DNA of 64,000 bases from UBA6168 sp964643005 (GCA_964643005.1 CAZXQI010000001.1:1-64000); one strand, 5' to 3'; numbered from the stretch's first letter, positions 37,392 through 46,438 are shown. The notes: a model not told the origin generated them from the letters alone. Numbers and translations: made by a program.

Positions 37392-38252
37392 ATGAAAAAA
37401 GCTTTTTTGACATTCATGCTTTTTGCAGTAGTCGGCCTTTTTAGCCTGGCAACTGCCCAAATTAAAACACCGGCTCCAAGTCCATTTTCTAAAATTGAAC
37501 AAACCGCTGGGTTGACTACTATCACCATTGAATATAGTCGCCCAAGCGTGAAAGACCGCACTATTTTTGGCAACGTCGTTCCCTGGGGTCAGACCTGGCG
37601 CACGGGAGCCAACATGAACACCAAAGTTACTTTCAGCGAAAATGTGAAAATCGCAGGTAAAGACCTGAAGGCCGGTACTTACGCACTGTACACTGTTCCA
37701 AACCCGACATCTTGGGACATCATCTTTTATACTGATTCGAACAACGGAGGCGTACCTCAAAGCTGGGATGCTTCTAAAGAAGCGCTCCGCTTTAAAGCGA
37801 CTCCTCAAGCCACCTCTTTCCAAATTGAATCCTTCCTGATAGATGTGAACAACCTGCGCAACGAGTCATGCAGCATCGGCATGGGCTGGGACAAAACCTG
37901 GGTGCAGTTTGACGTAATGCTGAACACAGATGAAGTCGTTACCAAAAACATCGACAGAATCATGGCAGGTCCCGATGCCAACGACCTGTACAATGCAGGC
38001 CGCTACTACTACGAGGCAGGCAAAGACATGAACAAGGCTTACGACTGGATCCACAGATCCAACGAAAAAGACCCGACCTTCTGGAAACTCCGCCAGGAAG
38101 CTTTAGTGCTCGCCAAATTGGGCAAGTATAGCGACGCTATTTCTGTAGCTGAAAAATCTACTGCAATGGCTAAAAAGGCGGACAACTCCGACTACCAGCG
38201 GATGAACGACGAGTCCATCAACGAATGGAAAGGAATGATGAAGAAGAAATAA
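37392..38252 (+). CDS. Exported DUF2911 protein with TPR-like C-terminus
   Basis: The 286-residue protein has a signal peptide (MKKAFLTFMLFAVVGLFSLATAQ). A DUF2911 domain covers about residues 25-165 (TTITIEYSRPSVKDRTIFG, VPWGQTWRTGANMNTKVTFS, AGTYALYTVPNPTSWDIIFY). A helical TPR-like segment follows (DLYNAGRYYYEAGKDMNKAY, GKYSDAISVAEKST). DUF2911 is widespread in Bacteroidota, and its function is not known. The ATG at 37392 is chosen because it begins the signal peptide; a TTG 11 codons upstream is unlikely. Two strong terminators follow it. Confidence 0.88.
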   Translation: MKKAFLTFMLFAVVGLFSLATAQIKTPAPSPFSKIEQTAGLTTITIEYSRPSVKDRTIFGNVVPWGQTWRTGANMNTKVTFSENVKIAGKDLKAGTYALYTVPNPTSWDIIFYTDSNNGGVPQSWDASKEALRFKATPQATSFQIESFLIDVNNLRNESCSIGMGWDKTWVQFDVMLNTDEVVTKNIDRIMAGPDANDLYNAGRYYYEAGKDMNKAYDWIHRSNEKDPTFWKLRQEALVLAKLGKYSDAISVAEKSTAMAKKADNSDYQRMNDESINEWKGMMKKK

Positions 38253-38302
38253 GAGAACTCCTTCAGCATATAAATACGGGTTTCCTTTGGGAGACTTTAC
38301 CT

Positions 38303-38341
38303 GTCAGGCGGTGGCGTTGCGCTATCGCCTGACTTGTTTTT
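38303..38341 (+). terminator. First terminator after the DUF2911 gene
   Basis: A perfect 8-bp stem GTCAGGCG/CGCCTGAC (38303-38310 with 38326-38333) is followed by TTGTTTTT. Confidence 0.75.
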
Positions 38342-38343
38342 AC

Positions 38344-38379
38344 ATGGCGCTGCCAAGACTCTTGATAGCGCCATTTTTT
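38344..38379 (+). terminator. Second terminator after the DUF2911 gene
   Basis: A perfect 8-bp stem ATGGCGCT/AGCGCCAT (38344-38351 with 38367-38374) is followed by TTTTTT. It stands directly behind the first and insulates mutL, which converges from the other side. Confidence 0.78.
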
Positions 38380-38413
38380 ACAAAAATAATAAGCGTGGAG
38401 GGAGGCCTGCTCT

Positions 38414-40321
38414 TTACTGATTTTTGAATCTTTCCTCCAATTCATTCAAATTGAAAATCAGAAAGCAGTTGCGCCCCGAGGGGCTTTTGAAAGGTATAGA
38501 GCAAGCAAATAGCTGGTCAATCAGCTCTTGCATCTCGATAACGGTGAGAGTCTGGTTGTGTTTGAGGGAAGTGCTGCGCGCCATGGAATGCGCCAGATTT
38601 TCGCGAATGCCTAAATTTAGTTCTATGTTTAATTTGAACTGCTCAATCAAAGATTCAATGATGGCGACTTCGTTTTGTCCCTTCCTTAGCCCGACGGGTA
38701 TGCCGTGAATGATGAAAGTATCCTTTCCAAACTCCTGAATATTGAACCCCAATAAGTTGACATCGGATAGAATATCGCGCAGAATATTAGTGTCTGCAGC
38801 GCTCAGGTTGAGCGTTTTGGGGAAAAGTTCCTGTTGGGTCCAGGCCTGTTTGTTTTCTAAACTTTGAAGGTAGCGCTCGTACAGGATGCGCTCGTGAGCG
38901 GCTTGTTGGTCAATCAGCATAAAACCCGACTTGAGCTGACTGACGATATAGGAAGCGTGAATTTGACAGGGTTCTTTGGCCTGGCGGGTAAACAGACTCG
39001 GAGCGCTGCCGGACTCATCCCCCGAAGGCCATTCGCTCTCTATGGTAATGGCGCCTTCTTCTTCGCTCTCCCCGCGCTTCGCATTTCCTTTTTCAAAATC
39101 CTCTTCGTCGTCGGTAAATAATTTTTGCCAGTTCTTGAGATTGGAGCGCTCTCTGGACGAGCTATCCCTGTCGAAGCCAGAGACAGTGGAGTTTCTACCA
39201 GAAAACTCTGTTGTATGAGCCTGAGACATTTCCCTTTCAAAATCCTGCTGGGAGGAAGTCGAAAGAGGCAGTCCCGAATATTGGCCTTTGGCTAAATTGG
39301 ATTCCTGGTCGAAGTCTAAAGAAGGAGTGATATTGTACTGCCCCAGCGCATGCCGCACGACTACTCTGAGGTAATTGTACACCAGTCTCTCGTCGTCGAA
39401 TTTGATTTCCTGTTTGGTCGGGTGTACGTTGATGTCAATTCGGTCGGGCGCTATTTCGATAAAAAGCACATAGAAGGGATAGGTATCCTTCGGCAGCAGG
39501 TCTTCGTAGGCCGACATGACGGCGTGGTGCAGATACCCGCTTTTGATAAAGCGCTGGTTGACAAAAAACATTTGCTCCCCTCTGGTCTTTCTTGCAAACT
39601 CCGGCTTGCCGATAAAGCCCGTGATTTTCATCACGTCCGTCGCCTCCGATACGGGCACTAATTTGGGGTTGAAATTATTGCCGAATATACCCACGATTCG
39701 CTGGCGCAGATTGGCCGGGGGCAGGTGAAATACTTCCTGGCCGTTGTTGTGGAGCGAGAAGAAAACATCGGTATTGGCTAAGACGATGCGCTGGAATTCA
39801 TCGAAAATATGCCGCATTTCAATCGGATCCGTTTTTAGAAAATTGCGGCGAGCCGGCACGTTGTAAAATAGATTTTTGACGGAGATGTTGCTACCGGCGG
39901 TACATTGGCAGGGTTCGTGGATGGTGAGCTTTGAACCCTCGATGACGATGCGGACGCCGAGTTCTTCATTGTGGGGGCGGGTGCGCATTTCTATTTGCGC
40001 CACAGCTGCAATAGAGGCCATAGCTTCCCCTCGAAAACCCATGGTGCGGATAGAGAATAAATCTTTTGCCTCTCGAATTTTGGAAGTAGCGTGCCGCTCA
40101 AAGCACATTCTGGCGTCTGTTTCAGACATGCCGCTTCCGTTGTCAATTACCTGTATCAGCGTTTTGCCGGCGTCTTTGATGATGAGCTTGATGCTGGTGG
40201 CGCCGGCGTCAATGGCGTTTTCCATTAGCTCTTTAACTACTGATGCAGGTCTCTGCACAACTTCGCCGGCTGCAATCTGGTTGGCGATGGCTTCCGGCAG
40301 AAGCTGAATTATGTCAGCCAT
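38414..40321 (-). CDS. mutL: DNA mismatch repair protein MutL
   Basis: The 635-residue protein couples MutS recognition to downstream repair steps. It has the GHKL ATPase domain (ANQIAAGEVVQRPASVVKEL, ELMENAIDAGA, GSGM, FRGEAMASI, KNLFYNVPARRNFLK), a low-complexity linker and a C-terminal dimerisation domain. The endonuclease motif DQHA(x)2E(x)4E is present as DQQAAHERILYE. The late metal-site motif C-P-x-G-R-P is changed to SPSGRN, so nicking activity is uncertain. It follows the 40336-40656 gene by 14 bp and is probably in one operon with it. Confidence 0.95.
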   Translation of the reverse strand: MADIIQLLPEAIANQIAAGEVVQRPASVVKELMENAIDAGATSIKLIIKDAGKTLIQVIDNGSGMSETDARMCFERHATSKIREAKDLFSIRTMGFRGEAMASIAAVAQIEMRTRPHNEELGVRIVIEGSKLTIHEPCQCTAGSNISVKNLFYNVPARRNFLKTDPIEMRHIFDEFQRIVLANTDVFFSLHNNGQEVFHLPPANLRQRIVGIFGNNFNPKLVPVSEATDVMKITGFIGKPEFARKTRGEQMFFVNQRFIKSGYLHHAVMSAYEDLLPKDTYPFYVLFIEIAPDRIDINVHPTKQEIKFDDERLVYNYLRVVVRHALGQYNITPSLDFDQESNLAKGQYSGLPLSTSSQQDFEREMSQAHTTEFSGRNSTVSGFDRDSSSRERSNLKNWQKLFTDDEEDFEKGNAKRGESEEEGAITIESEWPSGDESGSAPSLFTRQAKEPCQIHASYIVSQLKSGFMLIDQQAAHERILYERYLQSLENKQAWTQQELFPKTLNLSAADTNILRDILSDVNLLGFNIQEFGKDTFIIHGIPVGLRKGQNEVAIIESLIEQFKLNIELNLGIRENLAHSMARSTSLKHNQTLTVIEMQELIDQLFACSIPFKSPSGRNCFLIFNLNELEERFKNQ

Positions 40322-40335
40322 TCTCTGGATACTTT

Positions 40336-40656
40336 TTATTCAAAAAATCGAATAATCCTCGGCAAATATACTTCAATTGTCACGTAGGTCAGAACGACTA
40401 ACACGACAATTATCACCAAGAGCCGGATGTTTGATTTCATCACCTGCTCCTGGCGAACCTTCTTGTCCATCAGGTAGCTGCTCTTCCGCGATATATCCCG
40501 ACGAATGCGCGCCTTCATGGCCTCGGGATCGTCGCCGGCTCTTGACTCTGTCTTTTTCAGGCGCTCCTGAAATTCTTCCTTCTTTTGGTCGTAAAACCGC
40601 GGCTTGTAGTCAAAGCCCACTGGTTTTGGCGGCTTTAAAAATCCGAATAGACCCAT
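40336..40656 (-). CDS. Small C-terminally anchored membrane protein
   Basis: I do not recognise a named family. The 106-residue protein has a basic, charged cytoplasmic N-terminal part (KPRFYDQKKEEFQERLKKTE) and one transmembrane helix near the end (IRLLVIIVVLVVLTYVTIEVY). Position and overlap-like spacing (14 bp) suggest co-transcription with mutL. The ATG at 40656 gives the motif MGLFGFLKPPKPV, which looks like a real N-terminus. Confidence 0.75.
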   Translation of the reverse strand: MGLFGFLKPPKPVGFDYKPRFYDQKKEEFQERLKKTESRAGDDPEAMKARIRRDISRKSSYLMDKKVRQEQVMKSNIRLLVIIVVLVVLTYVTIEVYLPRIIRFFE

Positions 40657-40720
40657 GGCAAAGGGATTTTAAATGATTATAAATGCAATGCAAGACGGGA
40701 TTTTTCAAATGAACCGACCT

Positions 40721-41842
40721 CTAGGAGGCTTTTAAAATTGCCTGATAGACGACTTCGGCAGCCTTTGACCAGCTAAACTTCTTTCGCTGTTCTCTCCCCT
40801 TGTCAACTAAAGTATGATAAAGATGTCTATCCTCCCAAATCTGGCGCATCGCTTCCGCTATTTCTTCCACCGATTCGGGAGAAACCAAGAGGGCTGCGTC
40901 TCCTGCCACTTCGGGTAGGGAAGAGACATTGGAGGTAATGACTGGCGTCTCGCAGTTCATGGCTTCCAGCACGGGCACGCCGAAACCCTCGAACAGAGAA
41001 ACGTAGGTGCTGGCAAACGCCGCTCCCGTCAGATTGGCTAGTTCCTCGTCCTGCACATAGCCGAGGAAATGGATGTCCTGCCGATGCCCGGCGGCGCGCC
41101 AGGCTGCCAACACATCTCCCTTTTTCCAGGCAAAGCGACCGACTATCAGCAATTGCAGCGAGCTGTTGGTCTGTCCTTTGAATAAGTCAAAGGCGGCGAT
41201 GAGTCGGTGCACATTTTTTCGGGGATGCACGGCGCCCACGTACAAGAAGTAGGGTTTGCCTCCGGTGCGTTTTTCTCGTATGGCCTGCTTTTCTGATTCG
41301 CTGAGAGGTTTGAAAATCTCCCGACAGCCATTGAAGGAAACGGTTATTTTTTCAGGTGGAACACGGTATTGCCGTACGATGTCCGATTTGGTAAAATGGC
41401 TGACGGCTACTATTTGCGCAGCTTTGCGATTGAATTTTGGAGCAAAATACTCGTAATATTTTCGATGAAAAAAAGATAGCTGTTTGGGAAAATGGACGTG
41501 GGCAAGGTCGTGAGTCACTAAAACGGTACCGAGCTGTGCGCGGAGAGATAAGAAATTGTCAGGCGATAAAAAGACGTCTGCTTTGTACTTTTTTAAAGCC
41601 CGGACTACGGCCACTTCAAACCACCAGACAAAAAGAAACGGATGGCGAGCCGGCGGAGAGAGCACTACCGGGACGACGTTTTTTCCATAAATGAAACCGG
41701 CGTCAAAGGCGCGGTCAAAAAAGAAAATAAACTCATGCTCCGGATGATCGCTTACCAGCCTTCGGGCAATTTCATGGGTAAACAGGCCAATGCCTTCCAG
41801 TTTATTTTTTATAAGAAAACGGGTATTGATGGCAATTCTCAC
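40721..41842 (-). CDS. Family 4 glycosyltransferase (GT-B fold)
   Basis: The 373-residue protein is a retaining GT4-type transferase using a nucleotide sugar. It has the N-terminal NTRFLIKNKLEGIG, the C-terminal domain start PYFLYVGAVHPRKN, and the E(x)7E motif in FEGFGVPVLEAMNCETPVI. Acceptor and product are unknown; surface polysaccharide synthesis is the common role. The GTG at 41842 (MRIAINTRF) is preferred over a TTG one codon upstream. It lies between a GlsB-like gene (11 bp upstream) and the small membrane protein and mutL genes on the same strand. Confidence 0.88.
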   Translation of the reverse strand: MRIAINTRFLIKNKLEGIGLFTHEIARRLVSDHPEHEFIFFFDRAFDAGFIYGKNVVPVVLSPPARHPFLFVWWFEVAVVRALKKYKADVFLSPDNFLSLRAQLGTVLVTHDLAHVHFPKQLSFFHRKYYEYFAPKFNRKAAQIVAVSHFTKSDIVRQYRVPPEKITVSFNGCREIFKPLSESEKQAIREKRTGGKPYFLYVGAVHPRKNVHRLIAAFDLFKGQTNSSLQLLIVGRFAWKKGDVLAAWRAAGHRQDIHFLGYVQDEELANLTGAAFASTYVSLFEGFGVPVLEAMNCETPVITSNVSSLPEVAGDAALLVSPESVEEIAEAMRQIWEDRHLYHTLVDKGREQRKKFSWSKAAEVVYQAILKAS

Positions 41843-41853
41843 CAATCTTTCTC

Positions 41854-42099
41854 CTATCTTTTCTTAAATAGCCCGATGATAAACAACAGGACTACGGCGC
41901 CTATCGTGCCCGTAAGTATGCTACCTACCACGCCTGAGCCAAGTGAAAAGCCGACTTTGCCCAATAGCCAATATCCGAAGATACCGCCGACAATGCCAAC
42001 GGCAATATTGCCGAGAAGCCCGAATCCGTAACCTTTAAATAACTGACCGGCAAGCCAGCCTGCGATAGCGCCAATGATGAGGACAGAGATCCATTCCAT
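41854..42099 (-). CDS. GlsB/YeaQ/YmgE family membrane protein
   Basis: The 81-residue protein has three Gly-rich transmembrane helices with the family pattern GAIAGWLAGQL, GNIAVGIVGGIFGYWLLG and GTIGAVVLLFIIGLF. It belongs to the transglycosylase-associated small membrane proteins, often stress-induced; the biochemical role is unknown. It is 11 bp from the glycosyltransferase start. Confidence 0.9.
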   Translation of the reverse strand: MEWISVLIIGAIAGWLAGQLFKGYGFGLLGNIAVGIVGGIFGYWLLGKVGFSLGSGVVGSILTGTIGAVVLLFIIGLFKKR

Positions 42100-42242
42100 G
42101 GTAAAAAATTAAGTTGGTTAAAAGATTTTGGCGAAGATTCAGGAAAAATCTGGCTTCTTTTGTAAGTTGAATTCTTCCTGCTTTGCCGGCGGTAAAGTTG
42201 GTGAAACAAAGCTATTCCAACAAATTTTAAACAATCCTTTTA

Positions 42243-42869
42243 ATGGAAGTCATCTTGAAGTATTTTCCCGACCTGAATGAAGAGCAGATTAGCAGGTTCC
42301 GTGCATTGGATGCGCTCTATCGGGATTGGAACGCAAAAATCAATCTGATCTCGCGCAGGGATATTGACAACCTCTACCTGCACCACGTCCTCCATTCATT
42401 AGCCATTTCCAAAATATTGTACTTTAAAGAAGGTTCGGAAATTCTCGACATCGGCACCGGCGGCGGCTTTCCGGGAATACCGCTTGCCATCCTCCAGCCG
42501 GAAGTTAAGTTCCATCTCATTGACGGAACCCAAAAGAAAATAAAAGTAGTAGAAGAAATCATCCAGTCCTTAGGCTTGAAGAACGCCAAAGCGCAACAGG
42601 TGCGGGCGGAAGAACTGAAGGGAAGACGATATGACTTTGTAGCGACGCGCGCCGTCGCCGAATTGAACCAGCTTCGCCTGTGGAGTCAGCGCCTGCTAAA
42701 GAGCAAACACCAGCACGCCATCCCCAATGGACTGATAGCCCTGAAAGGAAACGTCCAGATGGAAATAAAAAACCTGCCCAAAGGAGAGTTTACGGAAGTC
42801 TTCCCCATCTCAGATTTTTTTGAAGAAAAATACTTTCAGGAGAAGTATGCGGTCTATTTACAGGGATAG
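42243..42869 (+). CDS. rsmG: 16S rRNA (guanine527-N7)-methyltransferase RsmG
   Basis: The 208-residue protein methylates N7 of G527 in 16S rRNA. It has the family pattern NAKINLISRRDIDNLYLHHV, the SAM motif ILDIGTGGGFPGIPLAI, the RAE of QQVRAEELKG and the FVATRAVAEL segment. Length is usual. It stands alone and is convergent with recA. Confidence 0.95.
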   Translation: MEVILKYFPDLNEEQISRFRALDALYRDWNAKINLISRRDIDNLYLHHVLHSLAISKILYFKEGSEILDIGTGGGFPGIPLAILQPEVKFHLIDGTQKKIKVVEEIIQSLGLKNAKAQQVRAEELKGRRYDFVATRAVAELNQLRLWSQRLLKSKHQHAIPNGLIALKGNVQMEIKNLPKGEFTEVFPISDFFEEKYFQEKYAVYLQG

Positions 42870-42924
42870 AAAAGGGTAGGGGAGAGGAGAACTGTAGCCG
42901 CCAGATGTCGAGAAAAAATGAACC

Positions 42925-42966
42925 CGCGCCGCAATACGCAACTTAGTATTGGAGCATTGCGGCGCG
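42925..42966. terminator. Stem-loop between convergent rsmG and recA
   Basis: A perfect 11-bp GC-rich stem (42925-42935 with 42956-42966, loop of 20) lies between the two stop codons. It has no T run on either side, so it is either a weak bidirectional terminator or an mRNA end-protecting structure. Confidence 0.5.
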
Positions 42967-42975
42967 AGAGAGAGA

Positions 42976-44028
42976 TCAATCTTCGCTTTCCTCTGTGTCG
43001 CCATCCTCGCTGGAAATCTTGACCTGAGCGGAGCTAATCTTTGCTTTAATCTTTTGCTCGATGTCCAGCGCCACTTCTGGATTGTCCATCAGGAATTGTC
43101 TGGCGGCATCACGACCCTGGGCAATTTTTGCATCGTCGTAACTGTACCAGGCGCCGCTCTTGTTGATGATGTTAAAGTCAACCCCCATATCTACGATCTC
43201 GCCCGCTTTTGAAATACCTTCCCCGTACATGATGTCGAATTCAGCCGTGCGGAAAGGAGGCGCCACTTTGTTTTTGACAACTTTCACTTTCACGTGGTTG
43301 CCGACGATGTTGCCTTCTTTATCTTTCAATGCCTGCCCCGTTTTGCGAATATCCAAACGGATAGAAGCATAAAACTTAAGGGCGTTGCCGCCGGTGGTCG
43401 TTTCCGGATTGCCGAACATGACGCCGATTTTCTCGCGCAATTGGTTGATGAAAATGCAGGAGCAGCCCGTTTTGCCAATGGCGGCGGTCAGCTTCCGCAT
43501 GGCCTGCGACATCAGACGCGCCTGAAGACCCATCTTTGAATCGCCCATTTCGCCTTCGATTTCGCTGCGGGGAACTAAGGCGGCCACCGAGTCGATGACA
43601 ATGATGTCAATGGCGCCGGAGCGGATGAGGTTCTCCGTGATTTCGAGCGCCTGCTCGCCGTTATCAGGCTGGGAAATCAGCAGGTTTTCAGTGTCAACTC
43701 CGAGCGCTTCCGCATAGCTTCTGTCAAAAGCGTGTTCAGCGTCAATGAAAGCGGCAAAGCCGCCTGATTTTTGACATTCTGCAATGGCGTGGATAGCCAA
43801 AGTGGTCTTTCCCGAAGATTCGGGACCGTAGATTTCGACGATCCTCCCACGCGGAAATCCACCAACTCCAAGCGCAATATCCAATCCTAAGGAGCCTGTG
43901 GAAATGGCCTCTATGTCAAGTACCTGTTTGTCGCCAAGGCGCATGACTGTGCCTTTGCCGAAGGTTTTATCAATGCGATCAATGGCAAGGTTAATCGCCT
44001 TTACTTTAGAATCTCTGTCCTGGACCAT
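42976..44028 (-). CDS. recA: Recombinase RecA
   Basis: The 350-residue protein is the DNA strand-exchange ATPase of homologous recombination and SOS signalling. It has Walker A GPESSGKTTL, the Walker B region IDIIVIDSVAALVPRSEIEG, the L2-region FINQLREKIGVMFGNPETTTGG and an acidic tail (SSEDGDTEESED). An exact Bacteroidota promoter lies at 44071-44100, giving a leader of about 35 bases. No LexA-like operator was noticed. Confidence 0.98.
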   Translation of the reverse strand: MVQDRDSKVKAINLAIDRIDKTFGKGTVMRLGDKQVLDIEAISTGSLGLDIALGVGGFPRGRIVEIYGPESSGKTTLAIHAIAECQKSGGFAAFIDAEHAFDRSYAEALGVDTENLLISQPDNGEQALEITENLIRSGAIDIIVIDSVAALVPRSEIEGEMGDSKMGLQARLMSQAMRKLTAAIGKTGCSCIFINQLREKIGVMFGNPETTTGGNALKFYASIRLDIRKTGQALKDKEGNIVGNHVKVKVVKNKVAPPFRTAEFDIMYGEGISKAGEIVDMGVDFNIINKSGAWYSYDDAKIAQGRDAARQFLMDNPEVALDIEQKIKAKISSAQVKISSEDGDTEESED

Positions 44029-44070
44029 ATCTTTTGGTTTGATTTAAAAAAAATTGTTTTAAATATGATG

Positions 44071-44100
44071 CAAAGTTAAAAAAATTGTTTTAACTGTCAA
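44071..44100 (-). promoter_or_regulatory. recA promoter
   Basis: On the minus strand TTG (44100-44098), a 19-bp spacer and TAACTTTG (44078-44071) match the Bacteroidota consensus exactly at the expected distance from recA. The rest of the 44029-44515 gap holds AT-rich sequence and no gene. Confidence 0.75.
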
Positions 44101-44462
44101 GAAAAATGTTGTAGAAAGGAATTTTTATTAAAAAAAAGTTTTCTCTCAATTGGATAAAAAGTGAAGTTGGTTGATACTCAAGACTTTGCCTTTACCGGAA
44201 TCCTTTTTTAAAATTATTTTTAAAATCCAGGCTTTTAAAAACAGGCCGGGTTCAATACTAAATTCTTAAAGATTTACGGCTGTACCGGCAAAGTCGAAAG
44301 GTAAAACTTCTTTTAGAAACAGGGAAACGCCGACGAAGAGAAAATTGATGAAAGCCGGTTCAGAAGAAATTCAGCAGCGATTGGGAGAGAAGAAAATCTT
44401 CGGAAGCCTTAGGACGAGGAAATAGCGTTGACTTAAGCTATAGGTATTGGAAATTATAAAAT

Positions 44463-44492
44463 AAAAAAGCCCTTACCGGGTTAGGAAAGGGC
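44463..44492 (-). terminator. Terminator of the 78-residue protein gene
   Basis: Read on the minus strand, GCCCTT/AAGGGC arms (44492-44487 and 44474-44469) with a 12-base loop are followed by TTTTTT. It lies 24 bp past the stop codon at 44516. Confidence 0.7.
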
Positions 44493-44515
44493 CAGAGTCA
44501 TTTTGCCACAGTTGC

Positions 44516-44752
44516 TTAGTGCATTGGATTGAGTGCAGTTTGCTCGCTGTAGCTCAAAAGGTTTTTCAGAGTAGCCGGTTTTGGGTTGAATTTAGCCTTT
44601 GGAAACTGGAGGTAACTGTTGTACAGTAGTTCGTATTCCTCCATCAACAATGAATCTTCATTTAAGGCCTCGCCGATTTCTATGGTTCTGCCCGGCGAGG
44701 TTTCTCTGTAGATAAATTGGATCAAATCAAGTTGTGTAAGGTGTTTTTTCAT
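44516..44752 (-). CDS. Small hypothetical protein
   Basis: The 78-residue protein is soluble, acidic in the middle (IGEALNEDSLLMEEYELLYN) and has no signal peptide, helix for the membrane or Cys motif. I do not recognise a family, although short HTxxDLIxFIYxETSP-type proteins are common in this phylum. It has an ATG and a dedicated terminator, which support a real gene. It is the last gene before the gene-free region that contains the candidate origin. Confidence 0.65.
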   Translation of the reverse strand: MKKHLTQLDLIQFIYRETSPGRTIEIGEALNEDSLLMEEYELLYNSYLQFPKAKFNPKPATLKNLLSYSEQTALNPMH

Positions 44753-44949
44753 GTAAAGAAATTTAGGTCAGTTATTGTATCGCTGTCAATCGCTTACTTT
44801 ACTTAACTTTCTCCCTGTTAAAATTATTGCTTTGAGGTAAAATTTTTCTATTTGCCCAGATAAACAGAGGCTTTAGGGAGGTATTTTCCAAAGCTTTTGA
44901 AGCTGCCGCACCGGCCTTCTTCGCCTAAGATTTTGCCGTTCAACCAATT

Positions 44950-45200
44950 AACATTTGTTGATAAACCATGTGGAAAATATGTGGAAAAAAACACAGGCAT
45001 TGGGATTGTTTATCCCTTAGCCTGAGCCTATCTTTGTTTACCGCTATTTTCAAAAAAATGTTTTTCAAAAATATTGGAACGTCAATATTTTATTTTGAAA
45101 TAAAAAATTATACTTGTAATTTTTTAAGATTACTTTTTTTAAATACTTGATAAAATGGACTTTAAATTAGATTTAGGGAGGCTTTACAACTTCCTTTTTT
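44950..45200. other. Candidate replication origin (oriC)
   Basis: Three DnaA-box-like 9-mers in one orientation lie within 33 bp: TGTTGATAA (44956-44964), TGTGGAAAA (44969-44977) and TGTGGAAAA (44980-44988). The last two fit TGTGNAWAA exactly and the first has one mismatch. A further 8/9 box in the other orientation (TTTTCCAAA) lies at 44884-44892. A stretch of 120 bases (45061-45180) with 21 G/C follows, which would suit a DNA-unwinding element. A GGGAT/ATCCC hairpin lies between (45002-45016). The location is in the largest gene-free stretch of the window. The function is inferred. Confidence 0.5.
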
Positions 45201-46359
45201 CTTAAAAATTTTACAGGTATAATACCTGGTTTTGGGAAGAGGAGAAACGAGGCATGACAGGTATCTGTGTCAGGGGATTCATCGAAAAGCAAACTATGAT
45301 AAAGGCTTTGCTACCATCCGCCGAGATCTGCAACGATTAATTGTTTTTACAACTTCATCAGAGCATTGAGGTGAAATGGAGGATACCGTCTGAAACGAAC
45401 TGGTTTCTACCCTTTCCTAAAACCTGGGAACTCAACTCTTTTCAAAATCTTTGACTTACAGCGAATCAGGCGTAAATGCAACGATCCTGCCGGAGCATTT
45501 GCCAGCTTCAGACGACGCTGGCTGCTTCCGTACAGTCCGGAAAAATGATGAAAACGGTTCAGCCGCTTGCGCTCCACCTCGGTGGAAAGAACTTCACAGA
45601 CAATTGTCGCAAGATAGCTTTGTGAAAATAAACGCGAGTAGCCGAAGAATCATCCGCAGCCGGTTAGTCTGAGCGAGTATTCGGAGGATTTTCTTCAACT
45701 GCCCTTTTCGCCTTGGCGCAATGGGCAGGAGAAGATTGGCATCCTTTAGAGGCGCCTGAGTTCGTAAGGATTGCCGTTTGCTCATGCCGCATTAGCCGGT
45801 ATGCAATGCGCGCTGTACCTCGGATGAATTCTGCGCCACAGATTTTCCTGAGCAATTTGCTGCGGCAAAAAGTTCGAAAAAACTGAATGCGCTGCATCCT
45901 GCCCGACTTGTTTCCGCAAGGTACAGGTCGTGAGAAGTCAACATCAAGGTCTCTATCCGCTGCTGTTAAGGCAAACATCAGAGAAGAATTGAACCTGGCT
46001 CTTGTTTTTTTTCTTTGATCTCTTGTCATCTCATCGAAAGAAAACTGCCCTCGGCCAGGAGGCTTTGACTGGAGGGAAAAGGCGGCCGGCGCATTGCGCT
46101 GCGCTCAAAGCGAACTACCGGCCTTCTGTAACATTTCGCCGACCGGCGTCTCCTACGGCGCAGGTTATTTTGAGTGAGACAGGAGGAAAACAGAACGCTG
46201 CCTGCTCCTAAAGGTAAAGGCTAAAAAGCCCTTGTCGGCAAATACTCCGGTATCCGTCAGGAAGCCTGAGAACGACGATGAGGCAGGCATCAGCCTTGAT
46301 GCCCCAGCCGACGACCGGCCATCCTGTCGCGGCAAAGGAAAAAGGGGTCGGCGCGTCAG

Positions 46360-46390
46360 TTGCTGGTCCCTTTTCCTTTTTATAGTTTTG
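46360..46390 (+). promoter_or_regulatory. Promoter of the cation transporter gene
   Basis: TTG (46360-46362), a 20-bp spacer and TAGTTTTG (46383-46390) match the Bacteroidota consensus, about 48 bp before the ATG at 46439. Confidence 0.65.
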
Positions 46391-46438
46391 CCAGCCTGCG
46401 TATTCTTTGCGTCCTTTGCAGCTTAATTGACTGGAAGA

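Larger units (their letters stand above)
44753..46438. other. Gene-free region of about 1.7 kb
   Basis: No convincing gene is present. The left part (to about 45240) is AT-rich and contains the DnaA-box cluster. The right part (45240-46340) has more G+C, with only short conflicting open frames on both strands that look like no family I know. It could be a decayed gene. The last 80 bases hold the promoter of the cation transporter gene. Confidence 0.5.

Noticed and set aside
40659..40681. TTG-N19-TCCCTTTG pair upstream of the 40336-40656 gene
   Set aside because: The start point would fall within the first codons of the gene, so it fits only if translation starts later.
45664..46029. Minus-strand open frame of 121 codons in the gene-free region, considered as a transposase fragment
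   Set aside because: No DDE or other transposase motif, no terminal inverted repeats and an Arg/Cys-rich composition typical of chance frames.
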